5,345 nt of DNA from NCBI RefSeq assembly GCF_030515985.1, contig NZ_CP100376.1:1462763-1468107 (forward strand). The letters are read 5' to 3'. Position numbers and translations under genes: made by a program. A model generated the notes under the pieces. That model saw only the letters and a program-made list of their open reading frames with translations. It made no database searches and had not been told where the DNA came from. Below are positions 1 to 5,089 of the stretch, piece after piece. Source of the stretch: Corynebacterium accolens (lineage in GTDB: Bacteria; Actinomycetota; Actinomycetes; Mycobacteriales; Mycobacteriaceae). Within the stretch, counting starts at the first letter, position 1, and every line of letters starts with the position of its first letter.

Positions 1-654
1 CCCCTAGCTTTTACCGCCGCTGCCTTGATCGGTGCGGGTGGCACCATGCTATTAGTTGCGCGCCTTGGCCGAGACATCTCTGGCGCCATAGATCCGCTCC
101 GTATCGTGCTTGCCGGCGTGGCGTTAAGCGCTGTGTTCGAAGGCCTTTCTGAGGGCATGTCACTCCTAGATCCGCAAGCCTTTGCCCGAATCAAGGCATG
201 GATGGTGGGCAGCATGGATATTGCTTCTACCACCCCGCTTTATCTCATGGGGTGCGGATTGGCCGTCGCCGCAGTGATGTTGGTTTTCCTAGCGCCCCGC
301 CTGACCGTCCTGCCGCTGGGTGAACACGCTGCAGAAGCACTTGGCATCAACGTAGCCCAAACCCGCGCACTGGCCCTCTTTGTTGTATCTTTGCTCGCCG
401 CAACGACCACTGCCGCAGTCGGCGTCTTAGCATTTGTCGGCATGCTTGTCCCCCATTTGGTTCGCCAAGTAGGCATCACCAATGAGCGCGATCAGATTTG
501 GATTAGTGGGTTAATCGGTCCAAATCTGCTTCTCTTCGCCGACATCATTGGGCGGCTTATCTTGCCCGGCGAGTTACCCGCCGGAGTAACCGTCGCAATA
601 ATCGGTGCTCCTTTCCTCATTTTCCTTGCACAACGCAAGCAGGTGGTTCTATGA
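1..654 (+). CDS. FecCD-family siderophore ABC transporter permease (FepD-like), 5' end outside window
   Basis: This is an inner-membrane permease subunit of an iron(III)-siderophore importer. The frame is open from the first base, so the 217 visible residues are the C-terminal two thirds of a protein usually about 320-350 residues long. A TTG at base 25 is not the real start. Family hallmarks are the cytoplasmic coupling segment PLGEHAAEALGI (visible residues 105-116, equivalent to LG-x-x-x-A-x-x-LG of BtuC/FepD), VGMLVPHLVR (146-155), and the C-terminal block GELPAGVTVAIIGAPF (190-205). Several hydrophobic segments suit a multi-helix BtuC-like fold. The stop overlaps the next start as ATGA (651-654), which indicates translational coupling within one operon. 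Substrate cannot be read from the sequence. The family also moves haem and cobalamin, but the paired distinct permeases plus ATPase fit the FepD-FepG-FepC siderophore order. Confidence 0.93.
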   Translation, partial: PLAFTAAALIGAGGTMLLVARLGRDISGAIDPLRIVLAGVALSAVFEGLSEGMSLLDPQAFARIKAWMVGSMDIASTTPLYLMGCGLAVAAVMLVFLAPRLTVLPLGEHAAEALGINVAQTRALALFVVSLLAATTTAAVGVLAFVGMLVPHLVRQVGITNERDQIWISGLIGPNLLLFADIIGRLILPGELPAGVTVAIIGAPFLIFLAQRKQVVL

Positions 655-1706
655 GGACCACAGACCTAAATGCCACGCGAGCCGCTACCACCTCGGTACG
701 CACCATCGCTGCGCGATACCGCCGCCGCGAAACAATTGTGCTTTTTGTGGGCGTCGCCGCAGTCCTTCTCGCTGCCGTCGTAGCGCTGACGTACCCTGGC
801 GCAGGACTAGATCGCGTGTCGGCTTGGCAGGCGCTTATTCACCCCGACTCCGGCTTCGGCACCACCGTAATCTACGAATGGCGCTTGCCCAGAGTCACCG
901 CTGCCATCGTGGTAGGGGCTGGCCTCGCTATTGCCGGCACGCTTTTTCAGACCGTAACCCGCAACCCGCTGGGCTCGCCCGACATCATTGGTTTTAACAC
1001 CGGTGCCTATACCGGGGTGATCGTGGTGAGCTACTTAGGGTTCAGCAGTTTTATTAACGTCGCATTAGGAGCGGTGGTTGGGGGCGGGATCACCGCACTG
1101 ATCATCGTCGTCCTAGCCCTACACAGGCAGGTAAGCGGCATGCGACTCATCCTGGTCGGTATCGGAGTCTCCCTTACGCTCTCCGCGGTCAACCGTTACC
1201 TCATCTTGAGCGCAGATTTGGACACGGCTATGGCTGCGGCCACGTGGGCTGCTGGTTCGCTCAACGGCATTGAATGGATTTTCGTCGGCCCAGCGGCCAT
1301 CGTGCTGGCACTAATCATCGTGCTAACTTTCACGTTGAGGTCGCGTTGCGAGGCCCTAGAGCTTGCCGATGACACCGCCTACTCCCTCAGCCTAAATGTA
1401 ACCCGCACCCGCCTTGTTCTAGTGTTCCTCTCTGCCCTTTTAACAGCACTGTGCACCGCGCTGGCCGGTCCGATTTCTTTCGTAGCCTTAGCGGCACCAC
1501 ACCTGACAAGGTTCCTTACCGGTGGCCAACGAGTCAGCCTCCCTGCTGGTGCACTTATCGGCGCCACCTTGCTATTGGTCTGCGACATCATAGGGCAACA
1601 GCTTTTCCACCCCACCATGCTTCCGGTTGGCGTCGTAACCGTCACCTTGGGCGGCACATACCTGATCATCCTCATGCTCTTCGCGCACCGCACCTACCGC
1701 AGGTAA
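651..1706 (+). CDS. FecCD-family siderophore ABC transporter permease (FepG-like)
   Basis: This is a complete 351-residue permease, the partner of the preceding subunit in a heterodimeric membrane channel for ferric siderophores. After a basic cytoplasmic N-terminus (residues 1-26) comes the first membrane helix (about 27-47). Then come the family motifs: WRLPR (77-81), VGAGLAIAGTLFQ (88-100), RNPLGSPDIIG (104-114), the ATPase-coupling region ALELADDTAYSLSLNV (235-250), GPISFVALAAPHLTR (273-287) and LPVGVVTVTLGGTYLI (324-339). Length is normal for FecCD proteins. The ATG overlaps the upstream stop by 4 bp, with AGGTGG at 641-646 as a weak ribosome site, so it is probably translated by coupling. 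The ATPase gene follows after 22 bp. No iron-regulator box is visible because the operon promoter lies upstream of the window. Confidence 0.95.
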   Translation: MRTTDLNATRAATTSVRTIAARYRRRETIVLFVGVAAVLLAAVVALTYPGAGLDRVSAWQALIHPDSGFGTTVIYEWRLPRVTAAIVVGAGLAIAGTLFQTVTRNPLGSPDIIGFNTGAYTGVIVVSYLGFSSFINVALGAVVGGGITALIIVVLALHRQVSGMRLILVGIGVSLTLSAVNRYLILSADLDTAMAAATWAAGSLNGIEWIFVGPAAIVLALIIVLTFTLRSRCEALELADDTAYSLSLNVTRTRLVLVFLSALLTALCTALAGPISFVALAAPHLTRFLTGGQRVSLPAGALIGATLLLVCDIIGQQLFHPTMLPVGVVTVTLGGTYLIILMLFAHRTYRR

Positions 1707-1728
1707 TTTTGAAAGGACTTTCCCCAAA

Positions 1729-2532
1729 ATGGCTTTCCCAGATTCAGACAGCGATGGAGACATCGCGGTAGCAGTACAGGGCGCTACCGTCACTTACGGT
1801 GACTTCACCGCCGTAAACAACGTAAGCGTGGATTTCCCGCGCGGAAAATTTACGTGCATTATTGGCCCCAATGGCTGTGGCAAATCCACGCTTCTGCGCG
1901 CTATGGCGCGAGTATTGCCCACAGAGGCAGGCACTATTTCCTTAGAAAACAAAGCGATTGATTCTTTCGGCCGCAAAGAATTATCGCGGCGCATCGCGCT
2001 CATGGCCCAAGATGCAATAGCCCCTGAACATCTCACCGTAACGGAACTGGTAGCACGTGGCCGGTTCGCACACCTGGGAGCGTTGGGGCAACGCAGCAGC
2101 CAAGACTTCGACAAGGTATCCCAAGCAATATCGACGGTGGAACTGGATTCGCTGGCTGACCGGCGAATGAATGAATTATCCGGCGGTCAACGCCAACGCG
2201 CTTGGTTGGCCATGGCGCTAGCCCAAGACACCCCAGTGCTCCTACTGGATGAGCCCACAACCTTTTTGGATTTGGGCTATCAGCATGACTTGCTCACTCT
2301 GGTGAGAAACCTCAGCGAAAACGAGGACAAAACAGTCATCGCCGTAGTACACGACCTCCAGCAAGCGATACGTTTCGCCGACCATCTAGTAGCGATGCAA
2401 AGCGGGCAGTTAGTCGCCCACGGAAATCCCGTGGACATAATCACCTCAGAACTAATTGAGCACCTATATGGCCTACCCGTAGAGGTTACCAAGGCTGGGC
2501 AGCAAGGACGGACAGTAATCATTCCAGACTGA
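1729..2532 (+). CDS. Iron(III)-siderophore ABC transporter ATP-binding protein (FepC-like)
   Basis: This 267-residue ATPase powers siderophore import through the two upstream permeases. All nucleotide-binding motifs are intact: Walker A GPNGCGKST (46-54), Q-loop Q94 in LMAQDA, the ABC signature LSGGQRQR (150-157), Walker B LLLDEP (171-176), D-loop FLDL (179-182) and H-loop H208 in VVHD. The pattern TFLDLGYQHDLL after Walker B is typical of FepC/FecE/BtuD-type ATPases. The ATG at 1729 is preceded by AAAGGA (1712-1717, spacing 11), a good ribosome site. It is the last gene of the operon. Its TGA stop lies only a few bases before the left inverted repeat of an IS relic, so any native terminator may have been lost or replaced, although the protein C-terminus is of normal length. 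Confidence 0.95.
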   Translation: MAFPDSDSDGDIAVAVQGATVTYGDFTAVNNVSVDFPRGKFTCIIGPNGCGKSTLLRAMARVLPTEAGTISLENKAIDSFGRKELSRRIALMAQDAIAPEHLTVTELVARGRFAHLGALGQRSSQDFDKVSQAISTVELDSLADRRMNELSGGQRQRAWLAMALAQDTPVLLLDEPTTFLDLGYQHDLLTLVRNLSENEDKTVIAVVHDLQQAIRFADHLVAMQSGQLVAHGNPVDIITSELIEHLYGLPVEVTKAGQQGRTVIIPD

Positions 2533-2583
2533 AGTTTGAAGTGTCCCAGGTTTTTCCTCTGAGTAGACGGGAAATCTGAACTA

Positions 2584-2625
2584 GGGCCTGACCCCCGGAA
2601 AGTAGACACATCGGGGGTCAGGCCC
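2584..2625. terminator. Perfect 14-bp hairpin between convergent operons, possibly a bidirectional terminator
   Basis: The arms GGGCCTGACCCCCG (2584-2597) and CGGGGGTCAGGCCC (2612-2625) are exact complements around a 14-nt loop. It lies between the iron operon (+) and the peptide cassette (-), where a shared terminator would be expected. Against a classical intrinsic terminator, neither side has a T-run. An alternative reading is a second, nested IS scar: TGACCCCCG...CGGGGGTCA (2589-2620) is flanked on both sides by GGCC, and the loop contains GTAGACAC, a string reminiscent of IS3-family ends. The structure is certain but its function is not. Confidence 0.5.
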
Positions 2626-2627
2626 AG

Positions 2628-2714
2628 CGGATTCATAAGGCCTTGGACTACGCCACCCCACAAAAAGTGGAAACCGAATACTATCTCACTCAGCCCATCA
2701 ACACAGGGTCGTAA
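2628..2714 (+). pseudogene. C-terminal remnant of an IS3-type transposase (orfB)
   Basis: The reading frame from 2628 to the TAA at 2712-2714 gives 28 residues. They begin RIHKALDYATPQKVETEY and end in LTQPINTGS. The block R-[IL]-H-x-x-L-x-Y-x-T-P-x-x-V/Y is the well-known C-terminal end of the DDE integrase domain in IS3-family orfB transposases. No start codon, catalytic DDE residues or upstream coding sequence survive. The frame upstream runs into the hairpin, so a breakpoint near 2625-2628 is likely. It is non-functional and serves only to identify the surrounding IS relic. It lies on the + strand, inside the element's inverted repeats. Confidence 0.72.
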
Positions 2715-2755
2715 ACGGAGCGGAACTCAACCCAGGACGCTTCAAAATTTGGGAA

Positions 2756-2974
2756 TCACCTACCCGTGGCCATTTCCTCTTTATCTTTATCCGGCCATAC
2801 GGTCACTACTTTGTACGTGTTGTAGACCATTGCTACGAATACAACAATATTTCCAAAGATGAGCCACTGCGGTGCATCGTTCGGCAGAACTATCTGTAGA
2901 ACAGCACTCACGAAACACAGCATTGCAATGTTCGTACCCAACGAGATGATCAGCATTCTACGTCCAAGGCTCAT
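2756..2974 (-). CDS. Small two-helix membrane protein, candidate immunity/partner of the adjacent secreted peptide
   Basis: This is a 72-residue protein of no family I recognise. Two hydrophobic segments are clear, about residues 7-30 (MLIISLGTNIAMLC...) and 37-57 (LIFGNIVVFVAMVYN). They are separated by a short PNDAPQ turn and followed by a charged tail (PDKDKEEM). It is therefore predicted to be a hairpin membrane protein with both ends on the same side, probably cytoplasmic given the basic GRR near the N-terminus. The ATG at 2974 has AAGGGA five bases upstream (2980-2985), a good ribosome site. It follows the secreted precursor gene on the same strand, only 32 bp after that gene's restored-frame stop at 3007-3009, so both are probably co-transcribed. 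Small membrane proteins directly downstream of secreted peptide precursors are often bacteriocin immunity proteins. That role is inference from context and size only. Confidence 0.72.
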   Translation of the reverse strand: MSLGRRMLIISLGTNIAMLCFVSAVLQIVLPNDAPQWLIFGNIVVFVAMVYNTYKVVTVWPDKDKEEMATGR

Positions 2975-3006
2975 TTTTATCCCTTACTTTTTCGTGTTTC
3001 TTATAT

Positions 3007-3138
3007 TTATCCGCACTGGTCAGCGGCTGTTATGATAGAGCCAGATGCGTTTGCCATGGTAACCGCAGCCATCGTAGGCCCAATAGGGCCTGTGAGCGGC
3101 GCGGACGCGACTTCGACTGCGGATCCCACAGTTGCTGC
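3007..3138 (-). other. Out-of-frame continuation of the secreted precursor (hydrophobic C-terminal peptide)
   Basis: Read in the -1 frame relative to the upstream gene, this stretch encodes 43 residues, beginning AATVGSAVEVASAPLTGPIG and ending SIITAADQCG, then TAA at 3007-3009. Adding one G to the minus-strand run at 3140-3143 fuses it to the precursor and yields a 199-residue protein. That protein has AGCAGAVLLGG before the junction and Cys at 148 and 198. The composition (Ala, Gly, Val, small residues, GxxxG-like spacing, paired cysteines) is that of a small membrane-active or disulfide-closed peptide. It also brings the stop to 32 bp before the next gene. It has no start or ribosome site of its own. 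Confidence 0.6.
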
Positions 3139-3605
3139 GCCCCTAGAAGGACAGCCCCCGCACACCCAGCAGCAGACCGAGTCTGAATGAGAGTTGCGTC
3201 GACCAACTCTGGATCAACATTCGTTGAATACTTTGCAGCGATCTGGTTGCCCTCTACCGAGTATTCGATGTTTACTTTCTCTCCAGTGATGAGAGTCTTT
3301 GAAGTGGGCAGAGCTTCTTCTTTGCCATTCGGGCTTTCTACAACTACTGCGTCTGCTTCTTTATGAACATTGCCGTTTACTACTTCAGCGGAGTATCCAC
3401 TCTCATTAGCGTCATTGATTACGAGAAGTGCCTGTTGCTCCTCCTGGGCCTTAGCAATCCTTTCCTTAAGGACATCATTTCCCGTCCCTGTGTTGGTTGA
3501 CTGCTGAACCTCGTTCTGAGAATTTTCTGCGGATGTAGCGACTGGCACTGGTACGAGTACAGAAGCTAGTGCGATAGAAGCAGCAAGCTTAGTTCCAAAC
3601 TTCAA
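3030..3605 (-). CDS. Secreted bacteriocin-like precursor with apparent frameshift near the C-terminus
   Basis: As it stands this is a 191-residue secreted protein. I chose the TTG at 3605: it has AAAGAGG six bases upstream and directly begins a signal peptide, KFGTKLAASIALASVLVPV, with probable cleavage after A26 (ATSA/ENS). Starting further upstream would place a long non-signal stretch before it. Residues 27-145 form a hydrophilic, Glu/Asn/Val-rich region (for example LKERIAKAQEEQQALLV at 46-62) that resembles a pro-region. At residue 155 (minus-strand GGGG, 3140-3143) the character changes to an Arg/Trp/Leu-rich tail (LRWLRLPW). That is typical of out-of-frame reading. The -1 frame instead continues with an Ala/Gly/Val-rich hydrophobic tail to 3007 (see the separate entry). 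The gene is either a recent pseudogene, an indel allele or a sequencing error. The family was not recognised by name; the architecture fits actinobacterial secreted peptide bacteriocins. Confidence 0.7.
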   Translation of the reverse strand: MKFGTKLAASIALASVLVPVPVATSAENSQNEVQQSTNTGTGNDVLKERIAKAQEEQQALLVINDANESGYSAEVVNGNVHKEADAVVVESPNGKEEALPTSKTLITGEKVNIEYSVEGNQIAAKYSTNVDPELVDATLIQTRSAAGCAGAVLLGAQQLWDPQSKSRPRRSQALLGLRWLRLPWQTHLALS

Positions 3606-3611
3606 GGAAAA

Positions 3612-3618
3612 CCTCTTT
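3612..3618 (-). promoter_or_regulatory. Ribosome binding site selecting a TTG start
   Basis: AAAGAGG on the minus strand sits six bases before the TTG at 3605-3603. No ATG or GTG in the frame lies at a suitable distance from it. It decides the start of the secreted precursor, because the protein from this TTG opens with a textbook signal peptide. Confidence 0.7.
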
Positions 3619-3650
3619 TTGAATTCTGGAATACGAATGAACTCAGGTGG

Positions 3651-3679
3651 ATGATAAGGTCTGCGCTCGTCCTGCGCAA
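3651..3679 (-). promoter_or_regulatory. Promoter candidate for the secreted-peptide cassette
   Basis: On the minus strand, TTGCGC (3679-3674) and TATCAT (3656-3651) are separated by exactly 17 bases. This gives a predicted start near 3644 and a leader of about 40 nt before the TTG codon. A second candidate lies further upstream, with TTGGGG and GATATT also 17 bases apart near 3690-3718. No operator-like repeat was seen between them. The two-gene cassette would thus have its own promoter, separate from tRNA-Tyr. Confidence 0.45.
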
Positions 3680-3746
3680 GACATAACTGGAATATCCCCT
3701 TTTGACCTTTAAGCCCCAAGACACACTTTTTGTCGCATATGCCACG

Positions 3747-3776
3747 AAGCCCCACAAGCTTCAGCTTGTGGGGCTT
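3747..3776 (-). terminator. Hairpin terminator of tRNA-Tyr
   Basis: AAGCCCCACAAGCT (3747-3760) and AGCTTGTGGGGCTT (3763-3776) are perfect complements with only two bases between them, so the real loop would open to four or more. It starts seven bases after the tRNA 3' end, the usual place for a tRNA terminator. The T-run on the minus strand is short (TT then CG). The stem is strong enough to insulate the downstream peptide cassette. Confidence 0.75.
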
Positions 3777-3783
3777 TATGTTG

Positions 3784-3865
3784 TGCCAGGTAGAAGATTC
3801 GAACTTCTGAAGGCAATGCCGGCGGATTTACAGTCCGCTCCCTTTGGCCGCTCGGGCAACCTGGC
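3784..3865 (-). tRNA. tRNA-Tyr (anticodon GTA)
   Basis: The minus strand folds into an 82-nt class II tRNA. The acceptor stem is GCCAGGT/ACCTGGC with discriminator A. The D arm is CCC-GAGCGGCCAAA-GGG, the anticodon stem GCGGA/TCCGC with loop CTGTAAA (anticodon GTA), and the variable region is a long 13 nt (CGGCATTGCCTTC). The T arm is AGAAG-TTCGAAT-CTTCT. All stems are perfectly paired. A long variable arm is expected for bacterial tRNA-Tyr. The CCA end is not encoded (the next bases are CAA), so it must be added after processing. It decodes UAC/UAU. It stands between the polyprenyl synthase gene and the peptide cassette. Confidence 0.97.
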
Positions 3866-3889
3866 ATGCACTCTGCGGTGCGTGTATGT

Positions 3890-3920
3890 ACTTTACTATG
3901 AATCACCCACCTACCTCCAA
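3890..3920 (-). promoter_or_regulatory. Promoter candidate for tRNA-Tyr
   Basis: On the minus strand TAAAGT (3895-3890) matches the corynebacterial -10 pattern TANANT fully and would start transcription near 3883, about 18 nt before the mature tRNA. The best upstream hexamer, TTGGAG (3920-3915), is 19 bases away, slightly long. The -10 is the stronger part of the call. Confidence 0.4.
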
Positions 3921-3974
3921 ATCGCCAGCGCAGCGGGGAGAAATGGAATGTTAGGAGGGGCCACCAGCAAGCAG

Positions 3975-4979
3975 CTAGCCCACTCGGCGAACGGTGTAAT
4001 CCGCGAGCTGGCGCAGCGCTTGGCTAGCGGAATTTTCCGGCAGTACGGAAAGCTGTTCTTCTACCGTGCGTAGGTAGGCATTAATGTCCTCTAGCGCCCT
4101 CTGCCGGCCGCCAGACTGGCGCAGGAGGGCGATGGCACGCTCGACCTCAGCATCGGTTTCTAGGGGTCCTGTCAGCAGCTCACGCAGCTGGTCGCCCACT
4201 TCCCCGTCCTCTTCCAGGGCGTAGAGGACGGGGAGGGTAAACACGCCCTCTCGCAGGTCGGTGCCCGGGGTCTTTCCGGAGTCTTTCGGATCGGAGAAGA
4301 TATCGATGACATCGTCCACGATCTGGAAGATCATGCCGATGGCACCGCCAATGCGGTACAGCGCCGCAGCGTGGTCGGCCGAGGCGCCGGAGTGGTACGC
4401 GCCGAGGTAACCGGCAGAGGCGATAAGCACCGCGGTCTTTTCCTGAATAACGGCCATGTAGTGGTCCACGGGGTTGGCTTCACCGGCACCGATGGTCTCG
4501 CGCATCTGGCCGGTCACCAGCTCTTCAAAGGTATCCGCGAAGTGGCCCACGGTATGGGTATCTAGTTGGCTCATCAGGCGGGAGGCGTGCGCGAGGAGGG
4601 CATCACCGGCAAGGATGGCCACGGAGTTATTCCACCGGGAGTTGGCGGATTCCACGCCGCGGCGGCGGTCCGCCTCATCCATCACATCATCGTGGTACAG
4701 GGTGGCAACGTGCACCATCTCCACAACGGTGGCGGATTTAATAACCTCTTCACAGCCCGGTTTGGCGCCGTACTCAGAGGCAAGCAGGGCCATCATCGGG
4801 CGAAAGCGCTTGCCGCCCGCCTTGGACAGATGGCTTACCTTGTCCTTCAAGAAGTCCTGGCCGCGGTCAGTTTCACTGCGCAGCTTTTCTTCTACTGCTT
4901 CCATGCCCGCGCCAATGCGTTCATTAAGCTGTGGATCACCAAGATCCACGTGAGTGGCATGCGAGTGGCCGTGAGTCAT
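3975..4979 (-). CDS. grcC1: Long-chain polyprenyl diphosphate synthase (GrcC1/HepB/IdsB-like)
   Basis: This 334-residue trans-prenyltransferase condenses isopentenyl diphosphate units into the long isoprenoid tail, probably for menaquinone. Motifs in order are GGKRFRP (55-61, isopentenyl diphosphate binding), the first aspartate-rich motif DDVMD with following RRRG (97-108), EKT (180-182), and the second aspartate-rich motif FQIVDDVID (218-226) with a downstream K236. The fifth residue before the first Asp is small (A92), with no bulky Tyr/Phe stop there, which in this family favours long chains. I chose ATG 4979, not the upstream in-frame TTG/GTG-type start at 5054, because AAGGAA (4994-4989) lies nine bases before it. 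The extension would also cross the promoter region. The N-terminus MTHGHSHATHVD is unusually His-rich. Its divergent neighbour is a MenJ-like reductase. The symbol follows the mycobacterial orthologue by arrangement, and the exact chain length is not determinable. Confidence 0.92.
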   Translation of the reverse strand: MTHGHSHATHVDLGDPQLNERIGAGMEAVEEKLRSETDRGQDFLKDKVSHLSKAGGKRFRPMMALLASEYGAKPGCEEVIKSATVVEMVHVATLYHDDVMDEADRRRGVESANSRWNNSVAILAGDALLAHASRLMSQLDTHTVGHFADTFEELVTGQMRETIGAGEANPVDHYMAVIQEKTAVLIASAGYLGAYHSGASADHAAALYRIGGAIGMIFQIVDDVIDIFSDPKDSGKTPGTDLREGVFTLPVLYALEEDGEVGDQLRELLTGPLETDAEVERAIALLRQSGGRQRALEDINAYLRTVEEQLSVLPENSASQALRQLADYTVRRVG

Positions 4980-5008
4980 TAAATAGCGTTCCTTGCAATT
5001 AAAAGCCA

Positions 5009-5037
5009 GAGATAATCGTTTATCTACCGTAGTCCAA
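5009..5037 (-). promoter_or_regulatory. Promoter candidate for the polyprenyl synthase with overlapping inverted repeat
   Basis: On the minus strand TTGGAC (5037-5032) and TATCTC (5014-5009) are 17 bases apart, predicting a start near 5002 and a leader of about 23 nt holding AAGGAA. A perfect inverted repeat, AGATAA-TCGT-TTATCT (5010-5025), overlaps the -10 and spacer, so it could be an operator. The -10 match is only moderate. Confidence 0.35.
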
Positions 5038-5043
5038 ACCAGC

Positions 5044-5064
5044 CCCCTTAACACACTTGAGGGG
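5044..5064. repeat. Imperfect 21-bp palindrome between divergent menaquinone genes
   Basis: CCCCTTAA (5044-5051) and TTGAGGGG (5057-5064) are complementary at seven of eight positions around CACAC. The right arm contains the -35 hexamer of the reductase promoter. Position and symmetry suit a regulator site. No known corynebacterial regulator box was recognised in it. Confidence 0.4.
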
Positions 5065-5085
5065 TTGAACTAGTGCAATGATAGT
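5057..5085 (+). promoter_or_regulatory. Promoter candidate for the MenJ-like reductase, giving a leaderless mRNA
   Basis: TTGAGG (5057-5062) and GATAGT (5080-5085; five of six to TANANT by position, first base off) are separated by 17 bases. Transcription would then begin about 5090-5092, exactly at the ATG chosen for the reductase, so the message would lack a 5' leader. No good Shine-Dalgarno precedes that ATG, which agrees. Confidence 0.5.
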
Positions 5086-5089
5086 CCCT

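Larger units (their letters stand above)
2537..2744 (+). mobile_element. Degenerate IS3-like insertion sequence relic (~208 bp)
   Basis: The stretch is bounded by imperfect inverted repeats: TTTGAAGTGTCCCAGGTT at 2535-2552, and AACCCAGGACGCTTCAAA at 2729-2746. The complement of the second matches the first at 15 of 18 positions, all mismatches being transitions. Taking the ends as TG...CA, as in many IS3-family elements, gives 2537-2744. Inside, the only coding remnant is the last 28 codons of a transposase (2628-2714). Almost all of the element is therefore missing, leaving two ends, a strong hairpin and the transposase tail. I see no clear target duplication in the flanks (GTT on the left, AAA on the right), which fits an old or rearranged copy. 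The family assignment rests on the ends and the transposase tail only. Confidence 0.72.

Noticed and set aside
240..482. Minus-strand open frames opposite the transporter genes (for example 240-482, 1379-1693, 1794-2114, 2280-2663)
   Set aside because: They are antisense to intact permease and ATPase genes, have low-complexity translations, and lack ribosome sites or family motifs.
3136..3160. Programmed -1 ribosomal frameshift in the precursor gene
   Set aside because: No X-XXY-YYZ slippery heptamer is in frame at the junction, and shifting the P-site GGG back by one would mispair. A simple indel in the G-run is the more economical explanation, though regulated slippage is not strictly excluded.
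3606..3755. Fifty-residue N-terminal extension of the secreted precursor
   Set aside because: It would start inside the tRNA terminator hairpin and put the signal peptide in mid-protein. The TTG at 3605 has a strong ribosome site.
3702..4073. Plus-strand open frame of 123 codons
   Set aside because: It crosses the tRNA-Tyr gene antisense, its terminator and the end of the synthase gene. No family resemblance was seen.
4371..4982. Three plus-strand open frames opposite the polyprenyl synthase
   Set aside because: They are antisense shadows of a high-G+C gene whose minus-strand frame has all catalytic motifs.
4980..5054. Upstream extension of the polyprenyl synthase by 25 residues
   Set aside because: It lacks a ribosome site and would run through the promoter candidate and inverted repeat. 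ATG 4979 has AAGGAA at a good distance and begins a normal family N-terminus.
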